The translations under genes were made by a program, and so were the position numbers. The notes beneath the pieces were generated by a model. It was not told the DNA's origin, did no database searches, and saw nothing but the letters and a program-made list of their open reading frames with translations. Source: Denitrificimonas halotolerans (lineage in GTDB: Bacteria; Pseudomonadota; Gammaproteobacteria; Pseudomonadales; Pseudomonadaceae). From it: a stretch of 64,000 nucleotides of DNA. Position 1 is the first letter of the stretch, and each line of letters begins with the position of its first letter. The stretch is from the NCBI RefSeq assembly GCF_034259425.1, contig NZ_JAXIVU010000001.1:186001-250000 (forward strand), in the 5' to 3' direction. This document shows, in pieces, positions 16,965 to 26,397 of the stretch.

Positions 16965-17003
16965 TACAGATCCTCACATTACAATTGGGCGGCGCCCTAA
17001 ATA

Positions 17004-17019
17004 CTGGATAATTGAACAG
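17004..17019 (-). promoter_or_regulatory. LexA (SOS) box of recA
   Basis: On the minus strand the 16-mer is CTG-TTCAATTATC-CAG, matching the CTG-N10-CAG core of gammaproteobacterial LexA sites. It lies 40-55 bases upstream of the recA start. Confidence 0.8.
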
Positions 17020-17034
17020 TATTATCCACAGTCT

Positions 17035-17580
17035 CTATGGATTAGGCAAATCTTTCTTTAACCAACATTGCCAAGTATTTGCTGCTTGTCCTTCTATTAC
17101 ACACAATAGACCCGCTAAAGCCGCTTGCACAGTTTGCCGACGAACGGCATCTCGGTCACCAGAAAAATGCCAACAACCCGACTCGACCTGTTCACCATCC
17201 GCCCAAGCAATCCATACTGTGCCGACCGGCTTTCCTATACTGCCGCCCCCCGGGCCTGCTACACCACTAACTGCAACGCCATATTTAGCCGAAGATAACT
17301 TTTGTGCTCCACGCACCATCGCTTCAACAACCGGTTGACTCACAGCACCATCGTGCTCTAAAGATGCAGCAGGTACCTGCAAAAGGCGCTCTTTTTGTGC
17401 ATTTGAATAAGTGATAAAACCCACTTCAAACCATGCCGAACTACCCGCTATACGCGTAATTGCTTCAGCTATACCACCACCAGTACAAGATTCAGCTGTA
17501 GTCACTGCGGCACTATGCAACTGAAGTTGCTCACCAAGCTGCTCAGCCAATTGTGTGATCGTTAACATAGAAGGACTCAT
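17035..17580 (-). CDS. pncC: nicotinamide-nucleotide amidase (CinA C-terminal domain)
   Basis: This 181-residue stand-alone CinA C-terminal domain enzyme deamidates NMN to nicotinate mononucleotide in pyridine nucleotide salvage. Family blocks seen are TTAESCTGGGIAEAI near the N-terminus, GFITYSNAQKERLLQV, and VSGVAGPGGGSIGKPVGTVW. It has the usual length for the single-domain form. In pseudomonads it lies directly upstream of recA, as here. Two start codons are close together (MSPSM and M5, MLTITQL); the first is kept. Confidence 0.93.
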   Translation of the reverse strand: MSPSMLTITQLAEQLGEQLQLHSAAVTTAESCTGGGIAEAITRIAGSSAWFEVGFITYSNAQKERLLQVPAASLEHDGAVSQPVVEAMVRGAQKLSSAKYGVAVSGVAGPGGGSIGKPVGTVWIAWADGEQVESGCWHFSGDRDAVRRQTVQAALAGLLCVIEGQAANTWQCWLKKDLPNP

Positions 17581-17585
17581 CGATA

Positions 17586-18101
17586 TTAGAGCGCAAAACT
17601 ATAATGCAATGTATACAAATTAATACCATCATTTGGTCTTTTGATGCCTGCATTGGAGTAATGAACAGCACGTAGTCCGAGCACTTGATTACGATAACGT
17701 AAGCCAACACCTAAACGATCTTCAAACTGAAAAACAGTGCTTAAATTCCGCTCTTCGACACGGGTATGTCGAAACGCAGCAACACCAATACCCGCTTCTA
17801 AATAGGGCTTAACACGCTCTGCACTAAACTCATACACAAACACTGGACTGAACGAAAGACTATGGTTATTAGATTCTTTATCCCCTTCCCAATAGGTGTA
17901 ACCTGTATCCCAATAGCCGGTCAAATGCCCAATATCACTTTGCCACCAACTGGCTTGAAAAGCTTTACGCAAACCCAATCGCAAGGTTGTCGTTGACTCT
18001 TCAGTATGCCCAAGCTCAGCAGTCAATTGTACGGCTGCCGCATGCTGCACACTTAAGCCTAAAAATAATGCAATAACACTGCCAAACACTGCCAAACGCA
18101 T
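17586..18101 (-). CDS. pagL: lipid A 3-O-deacylase PagL-like outer-membrane protein
   Basis: This 171-residue precursor has a signal peptide (cleavage near residue 23, after QHAAA) followed by an eight-stranded beta-barrel pattern ending in an aromatic strand (HYSFAL). PagL removes the 3-acyl chain of lipid A at the outer membrane. The family active site is seen at His147-Tyr-Ser149. The third catalytic residue, a Glu 14 positions after the His in Pseudomonas PagL as I recall it, is Asn161 here (PNDGIN). Position next to murI matches the P. aeruginosa pagL locus, which strengthens the name. Whether the enzyme is active is open. Confidence 0.85.
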   Translation of the reverse strand: MRLAVFGSVIALFLGLSVQHAAAVQLTAELGHTEESTTTLRLGLRKAFQASWWQSDIGHLTGYWDTGYTYWEGDKESNNHSLSFSPVFVYEFSAERVKPYLEAGIGVAAFRHTRVEERNLSTVFQFEDRLGVGLRYRNQVLGLRAVHYSNAGIKRPNDGINLYTLHYSFAL

Positions 18102-18127
18102 TTTTAATCCTCAGTATGACTCTATAT

Positions 18128-18922
18128 TTAGACATTCAAAGCCTGCACTGTCTCTGATCGAAACCATAAAGACGACAAAGTCTGCTCAACACATTGCACA
18201 TTACCACTTGCATAGAAAAGATCATGCGGTTGCTGCTGTTCAGCAAGCAAGTTTTTCTTTGCCAACTCACTTTGCAAGCGTCGCGCCACTGCCGCACCGG
18301 TGTCAATAATTTGCACTGTTTCTGGTAACAAGGTGCGTAGTAAAGGTTTCACAAGCGGATAGTGAGTACAACCTAAAATTACTGTATCGCAGCCGGCTGC
18401 TAACAAGGGCTGCAGATAACTGAGCAACAATGTTCGTGTTACTGCAGAGTTGAGTTCACCTGCTTCAATCAGTTCAACCAATCCTGGGCAAGGCTGGGTA
18501 ATGACCTCAACATCACCCGCATAACGCTCTAACAAAGCAGCAAAGCGCGCACTACGCAAAGTTCCTGTGGTAGCTAACACGCCAACTCTAGCAACCTTCG
18601 ACGCCAACACCGCTGGTTTAACCGCCGGCTCCATACCCACAATTAAAGTATTCGGCCAGCGTTGACGCAGCTCATTCACCGCTGCTGCTGTCGCAGTATT
18701 ACAAGCTACAACTAAAGCTTTAACTGGCTGCGCTAGTAAAAATTCACTGATGGCTAAACTGCGCTGTACAATCACTGCCGGTGTTTTTTCACCATAAGGT
18801 ACATAAGCGCTATCAGCGACATAAATCAATGATTCTGCAGGCAGTAAGTGCCGGATCTCATGCAAAACTGAAACCCCACCCAAGCCTGAATCAAACACAC
18901 CAATTGCCGCTTGCTTAAGCAT
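18128..18922 (-). CDS. murI: glutamate racemase
   Basis: This 264-residue enzyme supplies D-glutamate for peptidoglycan. The two catalytic cysteines lie in the expected contexts VACNTATAAAV and LGCTHYPLV, and the N-terminal GVFDSGLGG block with conserved Asp and Ser is present. Its start overlaps the end of moeB by 8 bases, placing it as the fifth gene of the hemA-prfA-prmC-moeB-murI operon. No oddities were seen. Confidence 0.97.
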   Translation of the reverse strand: MLKQAAIGVFDSGLGGVSVLHEIRHLLPAESLIYVADSAYVPYGEKTPAVIVQRSLAISEFLLAQPVKALVVACNTATAAAVNELRQRWPNTLIVGMEPAVKPAVLASKVARVGVLATTGTLRSARFAALLERYAGDVEVITQPCPGLVELIEAGELNSAVTRTLLLSYLQPLLAAGCDTVILGCTHYPLVKPLLRTLLPETVQIIDTGAAVARRLQSELAKKNLLAEQQQPHDLFYASGNVQCVEQTLSSLWFRSETVQALNV

Positions 18923-19670
18923 AACGCACGCTACACACCGAGCACTTGGGATCTCGACGTAGTTTTAATTCACGAAAGCGCGTGCTTAAAGCATCAACCA
19001 ATAGCAAGCGCCCAACTAAGGTTTCACCAAAGCCTGCCAATATTTTCAGCGCTTCTAGTGCTTGCAAACTCCCTATTAAACCCACTAATGGCCCTAGTAC
19101 ACCCGCCTCACTGCAAGTCAACCCCTCCTCTCCACCATCACCAAAAACACAATGATAGCAAGGGCTCTGCTCATTTTTCGGATCATAAACACTGACCTGC
19201 CCTTCAGTACGAATAGCAGCACCACTGACCAAAACTTTACCTGCCATAACACAAGCAACATTCAACTGCCCACGAATAGTGAAGTTATCAGTACAATCCA
19301 TCACTAAATTCACGGATTTCAGAATGCCTGGCAAATTGTCACTATCCAATTTCTCACTCAGAGTATGCACACGAATATGCGGATTCAAAGCCTGCAAGCG
19401 CTCTTGGGCTGACTGCACTTTCAAGGTATCTACAGCTGCAGTGTCATGTACGATTTGACGTTGTAAATTGGACAAATCTAACACATCAAAATCAGCCAAA
19501 TACAGCTCACCAACACCGGCGGCAGCAAGGTATAAAGCGACCGGTGACCCAAGCCCACCTAACCCTACAATTAACACTTTACTGTTTTTTAAGCGTAGCT
19601 GACCTTCTACATCCACTTGTTTTAAAAGGATTTGCCGACTGTAACGCAATAATTCTTCATCACTAAACAT
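18915..19670 (-). CDS. moeB: molybdopterin-synthase adenylyltransferase MoeB (E1-like)
   Basis: This 251-residue ThiF/MoeB-family enzyme activates the C-terminal glycine of a sulfur-carrier protein with ATP. Evidence includes the nucleotide-binding GLGGLGSPVALYLA block, the DCTDNFTIRGQLN segment, and two zinc CxxC pairs (CYHC and CSVC). It could serve MoaD or ThiS; no molybdenum cofactor genes are in the window, so the exact partner is uncertain. The operon position between prmC and murI is standard in pseudomonads. Confidence 0.92.
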   Translation of the reverse strand: MFSDEELLRYSRQILLKQVDVEGQLRLKNSKVLIVGLGGLGSPVALYLAAAGVGELYLADFDVLDLSNLQRQIVHDTAAVDTLKVQSAQERLQALNPHIRVHTLSEKLDSDNLPGILKSVNLVMDCTDNFTIRGQLNVACVMAGKVLVSGAAIRTEGQVSVYDPKNEQSPCYHCVFGDGGEEGLTCSEAGVLGPLVGLIGSLQALEALKILAGFGETLVGRLLLVDALSTRFRELKLRRDPKCSVCSVRYA

Positions 19671-19682
19671 GAGATAGACGAC

Positions 19683-20522
19683 CTAAGGTAAAGAGGAGAA
19701 ACGCCCTAAACTGATGCGCTCATGACCACCTAAATCGCGCCGACTGCTCACCTGCACAAAACCTGCCTGCCGCAACAAATCACGCACTGCTTCAGCCTGG
19801 TCGTAGCCATGCTCAAGCAACAGCCATCCGTCACCAGACAAGTAAGTCGGCGCTTGCTCAATAATTTCACGTATATCTTCTAACCCGTCAGGCCCAGACA
19901 CCAAGGCACTTAACGGCTCAAAACGCACATCACCTTGCGTTAAATGTGGATCATTATCAGCAATATATGGCGGGTTACTCAAAATAAGATCATAGCGTTG
20001 TCCTGCTAAAGCACTAAACCAGTGACTTTGCAAAAACTTGACATGAGCCAGCTGTAACTGTTGTTGATTGTGCTGCGCTAAAGCCACAGCCGACTCAATA
20101 CGATCAACCCCGGTCACCGTCCAACGCGGCCGCTCACTGGCCAAGGCTAGAGCTAAAGCACCACTACCAGTTCCTAGATCAAGCACATTCCAATCACTAT
20201 CCCTACCTGCTAACCGCAATGCGGCCTCAACTAATAGCTCAGTATCTGCCCGTGGGATCAAAGTATGTTCTGCTACAGCCAAATCTAAAGTCCAAAATCC
20301 TTGATGGCCGAGCAAGTAAGCGACAGGTTCACCGTGCTTCCTGCGCTCTAATAGGTCCAGATAGGCAGCCTGCTGCGATGCACTGATAATTTTTTCAGGC
20401 CACGTAAAAAGGTAGCTGCGAGGCTTACCTAGCACAAAAGCTAAAAGCAACTCAGCATCTAACCGCGCAGTTGGAGAATCAATCTGTGCAGCTAAAGCCA
20501 ATAATTGATCAATGCGCTGCAT
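19683..20522 (-). CDS. prmC: peptide chain release factor N5-glutamine methyltransferase
   Basis: This 279-residue SAM-dependent enzyme methylates the glutamine of the GGQ motif in release factors. An N-terminal helical domain is followed by a Rossmann methyltransferase with motif I VLDLGTGSGALALALA and catalytic NPPYIADNDP. It lies directly behind prfA, whose product is its substrate, separated by only a few bases. Confidence 0.96.
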   Translation of the reverse strand: MQRIDQLLALAAQIDSPTARLDAELLLAFVLGKPRSYLFTWPEKIISASQQAAYLDLLERRKHGEPVAYLLGHQGFWTLDLAVAEHTLIPRADTELLVEAALRLAGRDSDWNVLDLGTGSGALALALASERPRWTVTGVDRIESAVALAQHNQQQLQLAHVKFLQSHWFSALAGQRYDLILSNPPYIADNDPHLTQGDVRFEPLSALVSGPDGLEDIREIIEQAPTYLSGDGWLLLEHGYDQAEAVRDLLRQAGFVQVSSRRDLGGHERISLGRFSSLP

Positions 20523-20527
20523 GCGAA

Positions 20528-21610
20528 TCAGTCGCCTAGCGCAGCAAGTTGATCAGCTTGGTATTCTAATAAGAGCGGTTCAATGATTTGCTCTAAAGCG
20601 CCATCCATCACATCCGCCAAAGAATACAAAGTTAAATTAATACGGTGCTCGGTAACCCGACCCTGTGGAAAGTTATAGGTACGAATGCGCTCAGAACGGT
20701 CGCCACTACCCACTAACGAACGTCGAGTATCTGATATTTCCTGAGCAGCGGCACTGCTTTGTTGGTCTTCTAAACGTGCAGCCAACCATCCCATCGCACG
20801 GGCACGGTTTTTATGCTGCGAACGCTCTTCCTGACATTCCACTACTATCCCACTCGGCAAGTGAGTGATGCGTACGGCTGAGTCTGTCTTGTTCACGTGC
20901 TGACCACCTGCTCCTGACGCACGGTAAGTATCAATACGCAAATCAGCCGGATTAATTTCAATGGCATCCTGTTCGTCTGGCTCAGGCAAAACCACTACCG
21001 TACAAGCAGATGTATGCACACGGCCTTGAGACTCAGTTTCTGGCACACGCTGTACACGATGCGCACCTGATTCAAATTTTAATTTACCGTATACATTATC
21101 TCCCTCAACACGAGCTATCACTTCTTTATAACCACCGTGTTCACCACCGTGTTCAGAGAGAATCTCCACCCGCCAACCTTGATTTTCAGCGTAACGCAAA
21201 TACATACGCATCAAGTCACCCGAAAAAATGGCTGCTTCATCGCCGCCCGTTCCAGCACGAATTTCAAGAAAAACATTACGCCCATCGTTTGGATCTCTCG
21301 GCAACATGAGACGTTGTAATTCTTCAGCAATGTTTTCTAAAGTCTCACGGCACTCAGCCACCTCATCAACGGCCATTTCCCTAACATCAGGATCCGCATC
21401 CTTAAGTAAGGTTTCAGCCTCTGCAAGATCACTGTTGATTTTGCGCCACGTTTGAAACTTTTTCACTACAGGCTCTACTTCCGCATACTCTTTTGAGTAT
21501 TCACGATACTTATTCTGATCTGTGATCACCTGCGCATCGCCCAACAATGCTGTGAGTTCTTCAAAGCGATCTTGTAGGCGGTCCAAACGATTAACTAACG
21601 ACGCTTTCAT
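20528..21610 (-). CDS. prfA: peptide chain release factor 1
   Basis: This 360-residue RF1 reads UAA and UAG. The codon-recognition tripeptide is PET (190-192), the RF1-type P-x-T, and the hydrolytic GGQ is at 235-237 in GAGGQHVNKTDSAVR. The start ATG shares one base with the hemA stop (TAATG), which indicates coupled translation. prmC, encoding its modifying enzyme, follows. Confidence 0.98.
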   Translation of the reverse strand: MKASLVNRLDRLQDRFEELTALLGDAQVITDQNKYREYSKEYAEVEPVVKKFQTWRKINSDLAEAETLLKDADPDVREMAVDEVAECRETLENIAEELQRLMLPRDPNDGRNVFLEIRAGTGGDEAAIFSGDLMRMYLRYAENQGWRVEILSEHGGEHGGYKEVIARVEGDNVYGKLKFESGAHRVQRVPETESQGRVHTSACTVVVLPEPDEQDAIEINPADLRIDTYRASGAGGQHVNKTDSAVRITHLPSGIVVECQEERSQHKNRARAMGWLAARLEDQQSSAAAQEISDTRRSLVGSGDRSERIRTYNFPQGRVTEHRINLTLYSLADVMDGALEQIIEPLLLEYQADQLAALGD

Positions 21611-22875
21611 TAATTCGAGTCACCTGTTGTTAAACCAAATAATTCTTGCGCAATAGCCAGCGCTTCACACCGACCGTCGGCAGATAAACGCTTTATTTGC
21701 ACACTTGGTGTGTGGAGTAATTTATTGGTTAAGCCGCGCGCCAGCTGCGTTAACGCATCTTCCGGCGAGGTCCCGTTGGCTAACGCACGCTGTACCCGTG
21801 CCAACTCTTCATCACGCAAGCGCTCTCCTTGCTGGCGGTAAGCACGCAAGACATCAACAGCTTCTAGCTCACGTAAACGCTGCATAAAATCAGCAGTACC
21901 GCGCAGAACCAGATCCTCAGCTGCCTGAGCAGCTCCTTGCCTGCTTTTTAAGTTTTCCGCAACAACCTCATGCAGGTCATCAACGCTATATAAGTAAACA
22001 TCATCCAACTCACCTACTTGCGGCTCAATATCACGCGGTACAGCAATATCAACCATAAACATTGGCTTATGCTTACGTAATTTCAGTGCACGCTCCACCG
22101 CACCTTTACCTAAAACTGGTAACTGGCTTGCAGTAGAACTGATCACAATATCGCTTTTAATAAGTGCGTCCGGCATATCAGCCAAGACAATGGCCTGCCC
22201 AGAGAATTCATCAGCTAACAGCTTAGCCCGCTCTAAAGTCCGGTTAGCAACTACAATATTTTTTACACCTTGCTCATGCAAATGCCGTGCGACCAAAGTG
22301 ATCGTCTCACCAGCCCCTACAAGCAAAGCTTGACTCTGACTTAAATCAGTAAAAATTTGACGAGCTAAGCTCACTGCTGCAAAAGCTACAGACACTGGAT
22401 TTTCACCAATGGCTGTATCTGTACGCACAGTTTTTGCTGTACTAAAAGTAGCTTGGAATAAACGCCCAAGCAAAGGCCCTAAAGTGCCAGCCTCCCGCGC
22501 AGTTTCATAAGCATCCTTAATTTGCCCAAGAATCTGTGGTTCACCTAAAACTAAAGAATCTAAACCACAAGCAACACGCATCATGTGGCGTATCGCTTGA
22601 TCATCTTGGTGCACATAAGCGCACGCTTGTAAGTCTTCTACCGGAACACTATGAAACTGTGCCAACCATTCAAGCACAGCTTGCGGTTTCCCGTGCTCCA
22701 TTTCTAAATACAACTCGCTGCGGTTACAAGTCGATAGAATCGCTGACTCGCGACTCCCGACAACTTGACACAGCTGACGCAACGCCTCTGTCATTTGCTC
22801 AGGACCAAACGCCACGCGCTCGCGGACTGCTACAGAAGCTGATTTATGATTAATTCCAAGTGCTATAAAAGCCAT
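21610..22875 (-). CDS. hemA: glutamyl-tRNA reductase
   Basis: This 421-residue enzyme performs the first step of the C5 route to 5-aminolevulinate and haem. Catalytic Cys50 is in LSTCNRSELY, His99 of the family lies in the HMMRVACGLDSLVLGEPQI block, and the NADPH domain has LLVGAGET. A dimerisation helix at the C-terminus is intact. It is the first gene of the leftward operon and diverges from the TPR lipoprotein gene, as in Pseudomonas. Confidence 0.97.
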   Translation of the reverse strand: MAFIALGINHKSASVAVRERVAFGPEQMTEALRQLCQVVGSRESAILSTCNRSELYLEMEHGKPQAVLEWLAQFHSVPVEDLQACAYVHQDDQAIRHMMRVACGLDSLVLGEPQILGQIKDAYETAREAGTLGPLLGRLFQATFSTAKTVRTDTAIGENPVSVAFAAVSLARQIFTDLSQSQALLVGAGETITLVARHLHEQGVKNIVVANRTLERAKLLADEFSGQAIVLADMPDALIKSDIVISSTASQLPVLGKGAVERALKLRKHKPMFMVDIAVPRDIEPQVGELDDVYLYSVDDLHEVVAENLKSRQGAAQAAEDLVLRGTADFMQRLRELEAVDVLRAYRQQGERLRDEELARVQRALANGTSPEDALTQLARGLTNKLLHTPSVQIKRLSADGRCEALAIAQELFGLTTGDSN

Positions 22876-23111
22876 GCATCGTCGCTAAAGGAGATTTAAA
22901 GCGGGCAATTGTCCTACTTCAAAGCCTTCAGAACAACCTCCCCATACAAAACACAACACAAAGTGTAAGAAAAAGCATATATTTTAGACTATCACATGCA
23001 AATTCGGTCGCTTGCCCACGCATTTTTCGTTAGAACATAAAGTCAGAGACGCGCGTGTTGCCTCTGCTTGTGTCATGATGCAGCTATTCTAACTTGTCTT
23101 GCCTTGTACTT

Positions 23112-24836
23112 ATGAATAAATATATTAGCCTTATTTCAATCAGTTTAATATTGTCAGCTTGCCAAAGCTTGGCACCTGAAAACAATTCTCCCGCAAACGA
23201 TACAGATCCACTGCCTCTGACACAAACCAGTAGCACAGTCACTAAGACTACTGACTTTTCTACAGACACTTTAATCAGCCTGCTTACCGCTGAAATTGCC
23301 GGTCAACGCGACCGCTTTGATATCGCCTCAAAAAATTATAGCCAGCAAGCACAAATCACCGGTGACCCAGGTGTAGCAGAACGCGCCTTCCGTATTGCTG
23401 AATATCTAGGTGAAGAGCAACGCGCTTTGGATAATGCTCTAGCTTGGGCAAATGCAGCACCTGATAGTTTAGAAGCTCAGCGTTCTGCAGCCATCCAACT
23501 TGCTCAAGCTCAACGCTATGAAGAAGCTATGCAGTACATGGAAAAAGTACTCATCGCCCAAGGTGACACCCAATTCGACTTCCTTGCTTTATCTGCAGCA
23601 CAGTCAGATCAAAAAAACATTCGTGCTCTTTTACAAAGCTTTGATCATTTACTTATTAAATACCCACAAAACCAACAGCTAGTTTTCAGTAAAGCAATAT
23701 TGCTCAGTCAAGATGACCGTAAAGCAGATGCGTTAACACTGTTAGAAAAACAGTCCAAAAAGAATGCTACTGCAGCAACAATTTTACTGAGAGCACGCTT
23801 ATTAAGCCAGCTTGGTCGTGGCGAAGAAGCCTTGCCTTTACTACGCCGCGCACTTGAAGACAACCCTGAAGACGGCCGTTTACGCATTACCTATGCTCGC
23901 CAATTTATTGAGCTCAACCGTTTTGAAGAAGGTCGTGCCGAGTTTATCGAGCTACTCCAACAATCACCTAGCGATGACGATCTACGTTTTTCTTTAGCCT
24001 TGATTAATATGGACCTTAAAGCCTGGCGCGAAGCTCAAGCCTACCTTGAAGAACTCATTTTACGCGGAAGTCATATAAATGCAGCCCAATACAACCTAGG
24101 GCAGGTTTACGAAGAGCTCAACGATACCGAACAAGCTTTAAATGCATATTCCGCTGTATTCGTCGGCAACAACTACTTACCCGCTCAACAGCGCATTATC
24201 ACACTTTTATTAAACGACGGCCGTCTACGAGAAAGCGCCACCCACTTTAACGAACAACGCTCTGCACGACCTGACGTTGCCATACAACTGCACCTCATTG
24301 AGGCCGAAGCATTAGCCAGCAACGGCCATACACAAACAGCATGGGTACGCATCAATCAGGCGCTACAAGACCACCCCAACAACCCCAGCCTATTGTACAC
24401 TCGCGCCATGGTTGCCGATAAGCGTGATGACCTACCTCAATTTGAACACGATTTACGTCTCATAATTGAGGACGATCCCAATAACGCCATGGCCTTAAAT
24501 GCTCTCGGTTATACCTTAGCAGACCGGACAGATCGCTTAGAGGAAGCGCGCCAACTGATCGAACAAGCACATGAATTAGAGCCCTATGACGCAGCCATCA
24601 CAGATAGCCTCGGCTGGGTTTACTACCGCCTAGGCGATCTTGCTACAGCCGAGCGCTTATTACGTGAAGCCTTTGATGCCTTTCCAGACGCTGAGGTCGC
24701 AGCCCACCTCGGCGAGGTATTATGGCAGCAAAATAAACAGCGTGAAGCTCGCCAAGTTTGGAACCAAGCACTAGCTAACCAACCTAATGATGCTGTGTTA
24801 TTGGAAACAATCCAACGCCTGACCAACAAGGACTAA
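23112..24836 (+). CDS. TPR-repeat lipoprotein
   Basis: This 574-residue protein has a lipoprotein signal (lipobox LSAC, mature Cys at about residue 17) followed by many tetratricopeptide-like repeats through to the C-terminus (for example ALNALGYTLADRTDRLEEARQ and AITDSLGWVYYRLGDLATAE). It corresponds by position and type to the uncharacterised TPR protein between hemA and lolB in P. aeruginosa. A scaffolding role at the outer membrane is plausible but not shown. ATG 23112 starts the signal peptide; a TTG 18 bases upstream would extend it without reason. lolB follows after 6 bases. Confidence 0.88.
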   Translation: MNKYISLISISLILSACQSLAPENNSPANDTDPLPLTQTSSTVTKTTDFSTDTLISLLTAEIAGQRDRFDIASKNYSQQAQITGDPGVAERAFRIAEYLGEEQRALDNALAWANAAPDSLEAQRSAAIQLAQAQRYEEAMQYMEKVLIAQGDTQFDFLALSAAQSDQKNIRALLQSFDHLLIKYPQNQQLVFSKAILLSQDDRKADALTLLEKQSKKNATAATILLRARLLSQLGRGEEALPLLRRALEDNPEDGRLRITYARQFIELNRFEEGRAEFIELLQQSPSDDDLRFSLALINMDLKAWREAQAYLEELILRGSHINAAQYNLGQVYEELNDTEQALNAYSAVFVGNNYLPAQQRIITLLLNDGRLRESATHFNEQRSARPDVAIQLHLIEAEALASNGHTQTAWVRINQALQDHPNNPSLLYTRAMVADKRDDLPQFEHDLRLIIEDDPNNAMALNALGYTLADRTDRLEEARQLIEQAHELEPYDAAITDSLGWVYYRLGDLATAERLLREAFDAFPDAEVAAHLGEVLWQQNKQREARQVWNQALANQPNDAVLLETIQRLTNKD

Positions 24837-24842
24837 ACAAGT

Positions 24843-25460
24843 ATGTGTTTTTCGCGCTTTATTATATTGAGCCTCATCCTAATCCTAAGCGGTTGCAAAC
24901 ACTTTTCATCTAATGAATACCTGGGTGACAAGGGACAAGCCAACTCATGGCAAGCCCATAAACAGATACTCACTCCCGTCGATGCATGGCAAATCAGCGG
25001 TAAAATTGGTATACGCAGTGAACAAGAGTCTGGCAGTGCTGTTTTATTTTGGCTGCAACGACAAGACTACTTTGATATTCGCTTATCAGGCCCCCTCGGC
25101 CAAGGCTCAACGCGACTCACCGGCCGTCAAGGTGCCGTCAACTTAACCATAGCAAACCGTGGTGTTTATGAAGCACACTCAGCTGAAGCTTTAATGCAAC
25201 AACAATTGGGTTGGAGCTTACCGGTAGAGCATTTACTGTGGTGGGTACGCGGTTTACCTGCCCCTAATAGCCCCAGCAAAATTCAACTGGACAGTAACAA
25301 CCTATTAAACCAACTAGAGCAAAGCCTGTGGACCATTCACTACTTAAGTTACCGTGATGAAAGCGGCATGCAGCTACCTGAGCGCATTCGTCTAGAGGGG
25401 GCAGGTTTGAATATCACTTTAGTCATAAAAGAATGGAACGCTCGACAGCTAGGTCAGTAA
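24843..25460 (+). CDS. lolB: outer-membrane lipoprotein receptor LolB
   Basis: This 205-residue lipoprotein (lipobox LSGC, Cys18) accepts lipoproteins from LolA and inserts them into the outer membrane. Family blocks include WQISGKIGIRSEQESGSAVLFW and SGPLGQGSTRLTG, which forms part of the hydrophobic cavity, and WWVRGLPAP. It is followed by ispE two bases after its stop, and preceded by the TPR lipoprotein. Confidence 0.95.
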   Translation: MCFSRFIILSLILILSGCKHFSSNEYLGDKGQANSWQAHKQILTPVDAWQISGKIGIRSEQESGSAVLFWLQRQDYFDIRLSGPLGQGSTRLTGRQGAVNLTIANRGVYEAHSAEALMQQQLGWSLPVEHLLWWVRGLPAPNSPSKIQLDSNNLLNQLEQSLWTIHYLSYRDESGMQLPERIRLEGAGLNITLVIKEWNARQLGQ

Positions 25461-25462
25461 TT

Positions 25463-26365
25463 ATGATGCATAATGCCACCCTAACAACCACTACACCTCC
25501 CAGCAAAGATAACGCCCAACTCAGCCTTCCGGCCCCAGCAAAACTAAATTTAATGCTGCACATTGTTGGTCGCCGTGATGATGGCTATCACTTACTACAA
25601 ACCTTATTCCAGTTTTTGGATTACGCCGACACTTTACATTTCAGCGCTCGTGATGACGGAAAAATTATTCTGCACACACCTGTTGACGGTGTAGCTCATG
25701 ACAACAATTTAATTGTCCGAGCTGCACGCTTATTGCAACACAATAGCCATTGTCACCTAGGAGCTGATATTTGGCTCGACAAAAAACTTCCCATAGGAGG
25801 TGGTATCGGTGGCGGCAGCTCCAATGCTGCCACAACACTCGTAGGTCTGAACCATCTGTGGCAAACTCGACTATCTTTAGATGCATTAGCAGATTTAGGC
25901 CTAACACTCGGTGCAGATATCCCAGTTTTTGTGAAAGGCCGCGCTGCATTTGCCGAAGGTGTAGGTGAAAAATTACAACCTGTAGAACTGCCAGAATCCT
26001 GGTATTTAGTTGCTGTACCACCTGTATCAATCAGCACAGAAAAAATTTTTTCAGATAAAGGGTTGACACGCAACACGCCCATGACTAATATACGCACCGT
26101 TCTCAAGCAAAGCAGTCAACACAACGACTGCCAAGCAGTAGTTGAGAAGCATTACCCAGAAGTACGTAATGCTTTGATCTTGCTCAATAATTATGTTGAT
26201 GCTCGATTAACTGGAACTGGAAGTTGTTTATTTGGGGGCTTCCCAAACGAAGAACAAGCTGCTATAGTAGCCAACCAGATTTCAGAGAAACTACAAAGCT
26301 TTGTAGCAAAAGGAGCTAACATTTCGATGTTGCACCGAACACTGCAAAACTTATCTGAACACTGA
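25463..26365 (+). CDS. ispE: 4-diphosphocytidyl-2-C-methyl-D-erythritol kinase
   Basis: This 300-residue GHMP kinase of the MEP isoprenoid pathway has PAPAKLNLMLHIVGRRDDGYH near the N-terminus, the GHMP ATP loop PIGGGIGGGSSNAA, and the C-terminal LTGTGSCLFGGF block. I chose ATG 25463 because it begins just behind the lolB stop; ATG 25433 would overlap lolB by 28 bases. The lolB-ispE-tRNA-Gln-prs order is conserved in pseudomonads. Confidence 0.95.
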   Translation: MMHNATLTTTTPPSKDNAQLSLPAPAKLNLMLHIVGRRDDGYHLLQTLFQFLDYADTLHFSARDDGKIILHTPVDGVAHDNNLIVRAARLLQHNSHCHLGADIWLDKKLPIGGGIGGGSSNAATTLVGLNHLWQTRLSLDALADLGLTLGADIPVFVKGRAAFAEGVGEKLQPVELPESWYLVAVPPVSISTEKIFSDKGLTRNTPMTNIRTVLKQSSQHNDCQAVVEKHYPEVRNALILLNNYVDARLTGTGSCLFGGFPNEEQAAIVANQISEKLQSFVAKGANISMLHRTLQNLSEH

Positions 26366-26397
26366 TTGTTCTACATTTTTAAAATGTAAAACTCTAC

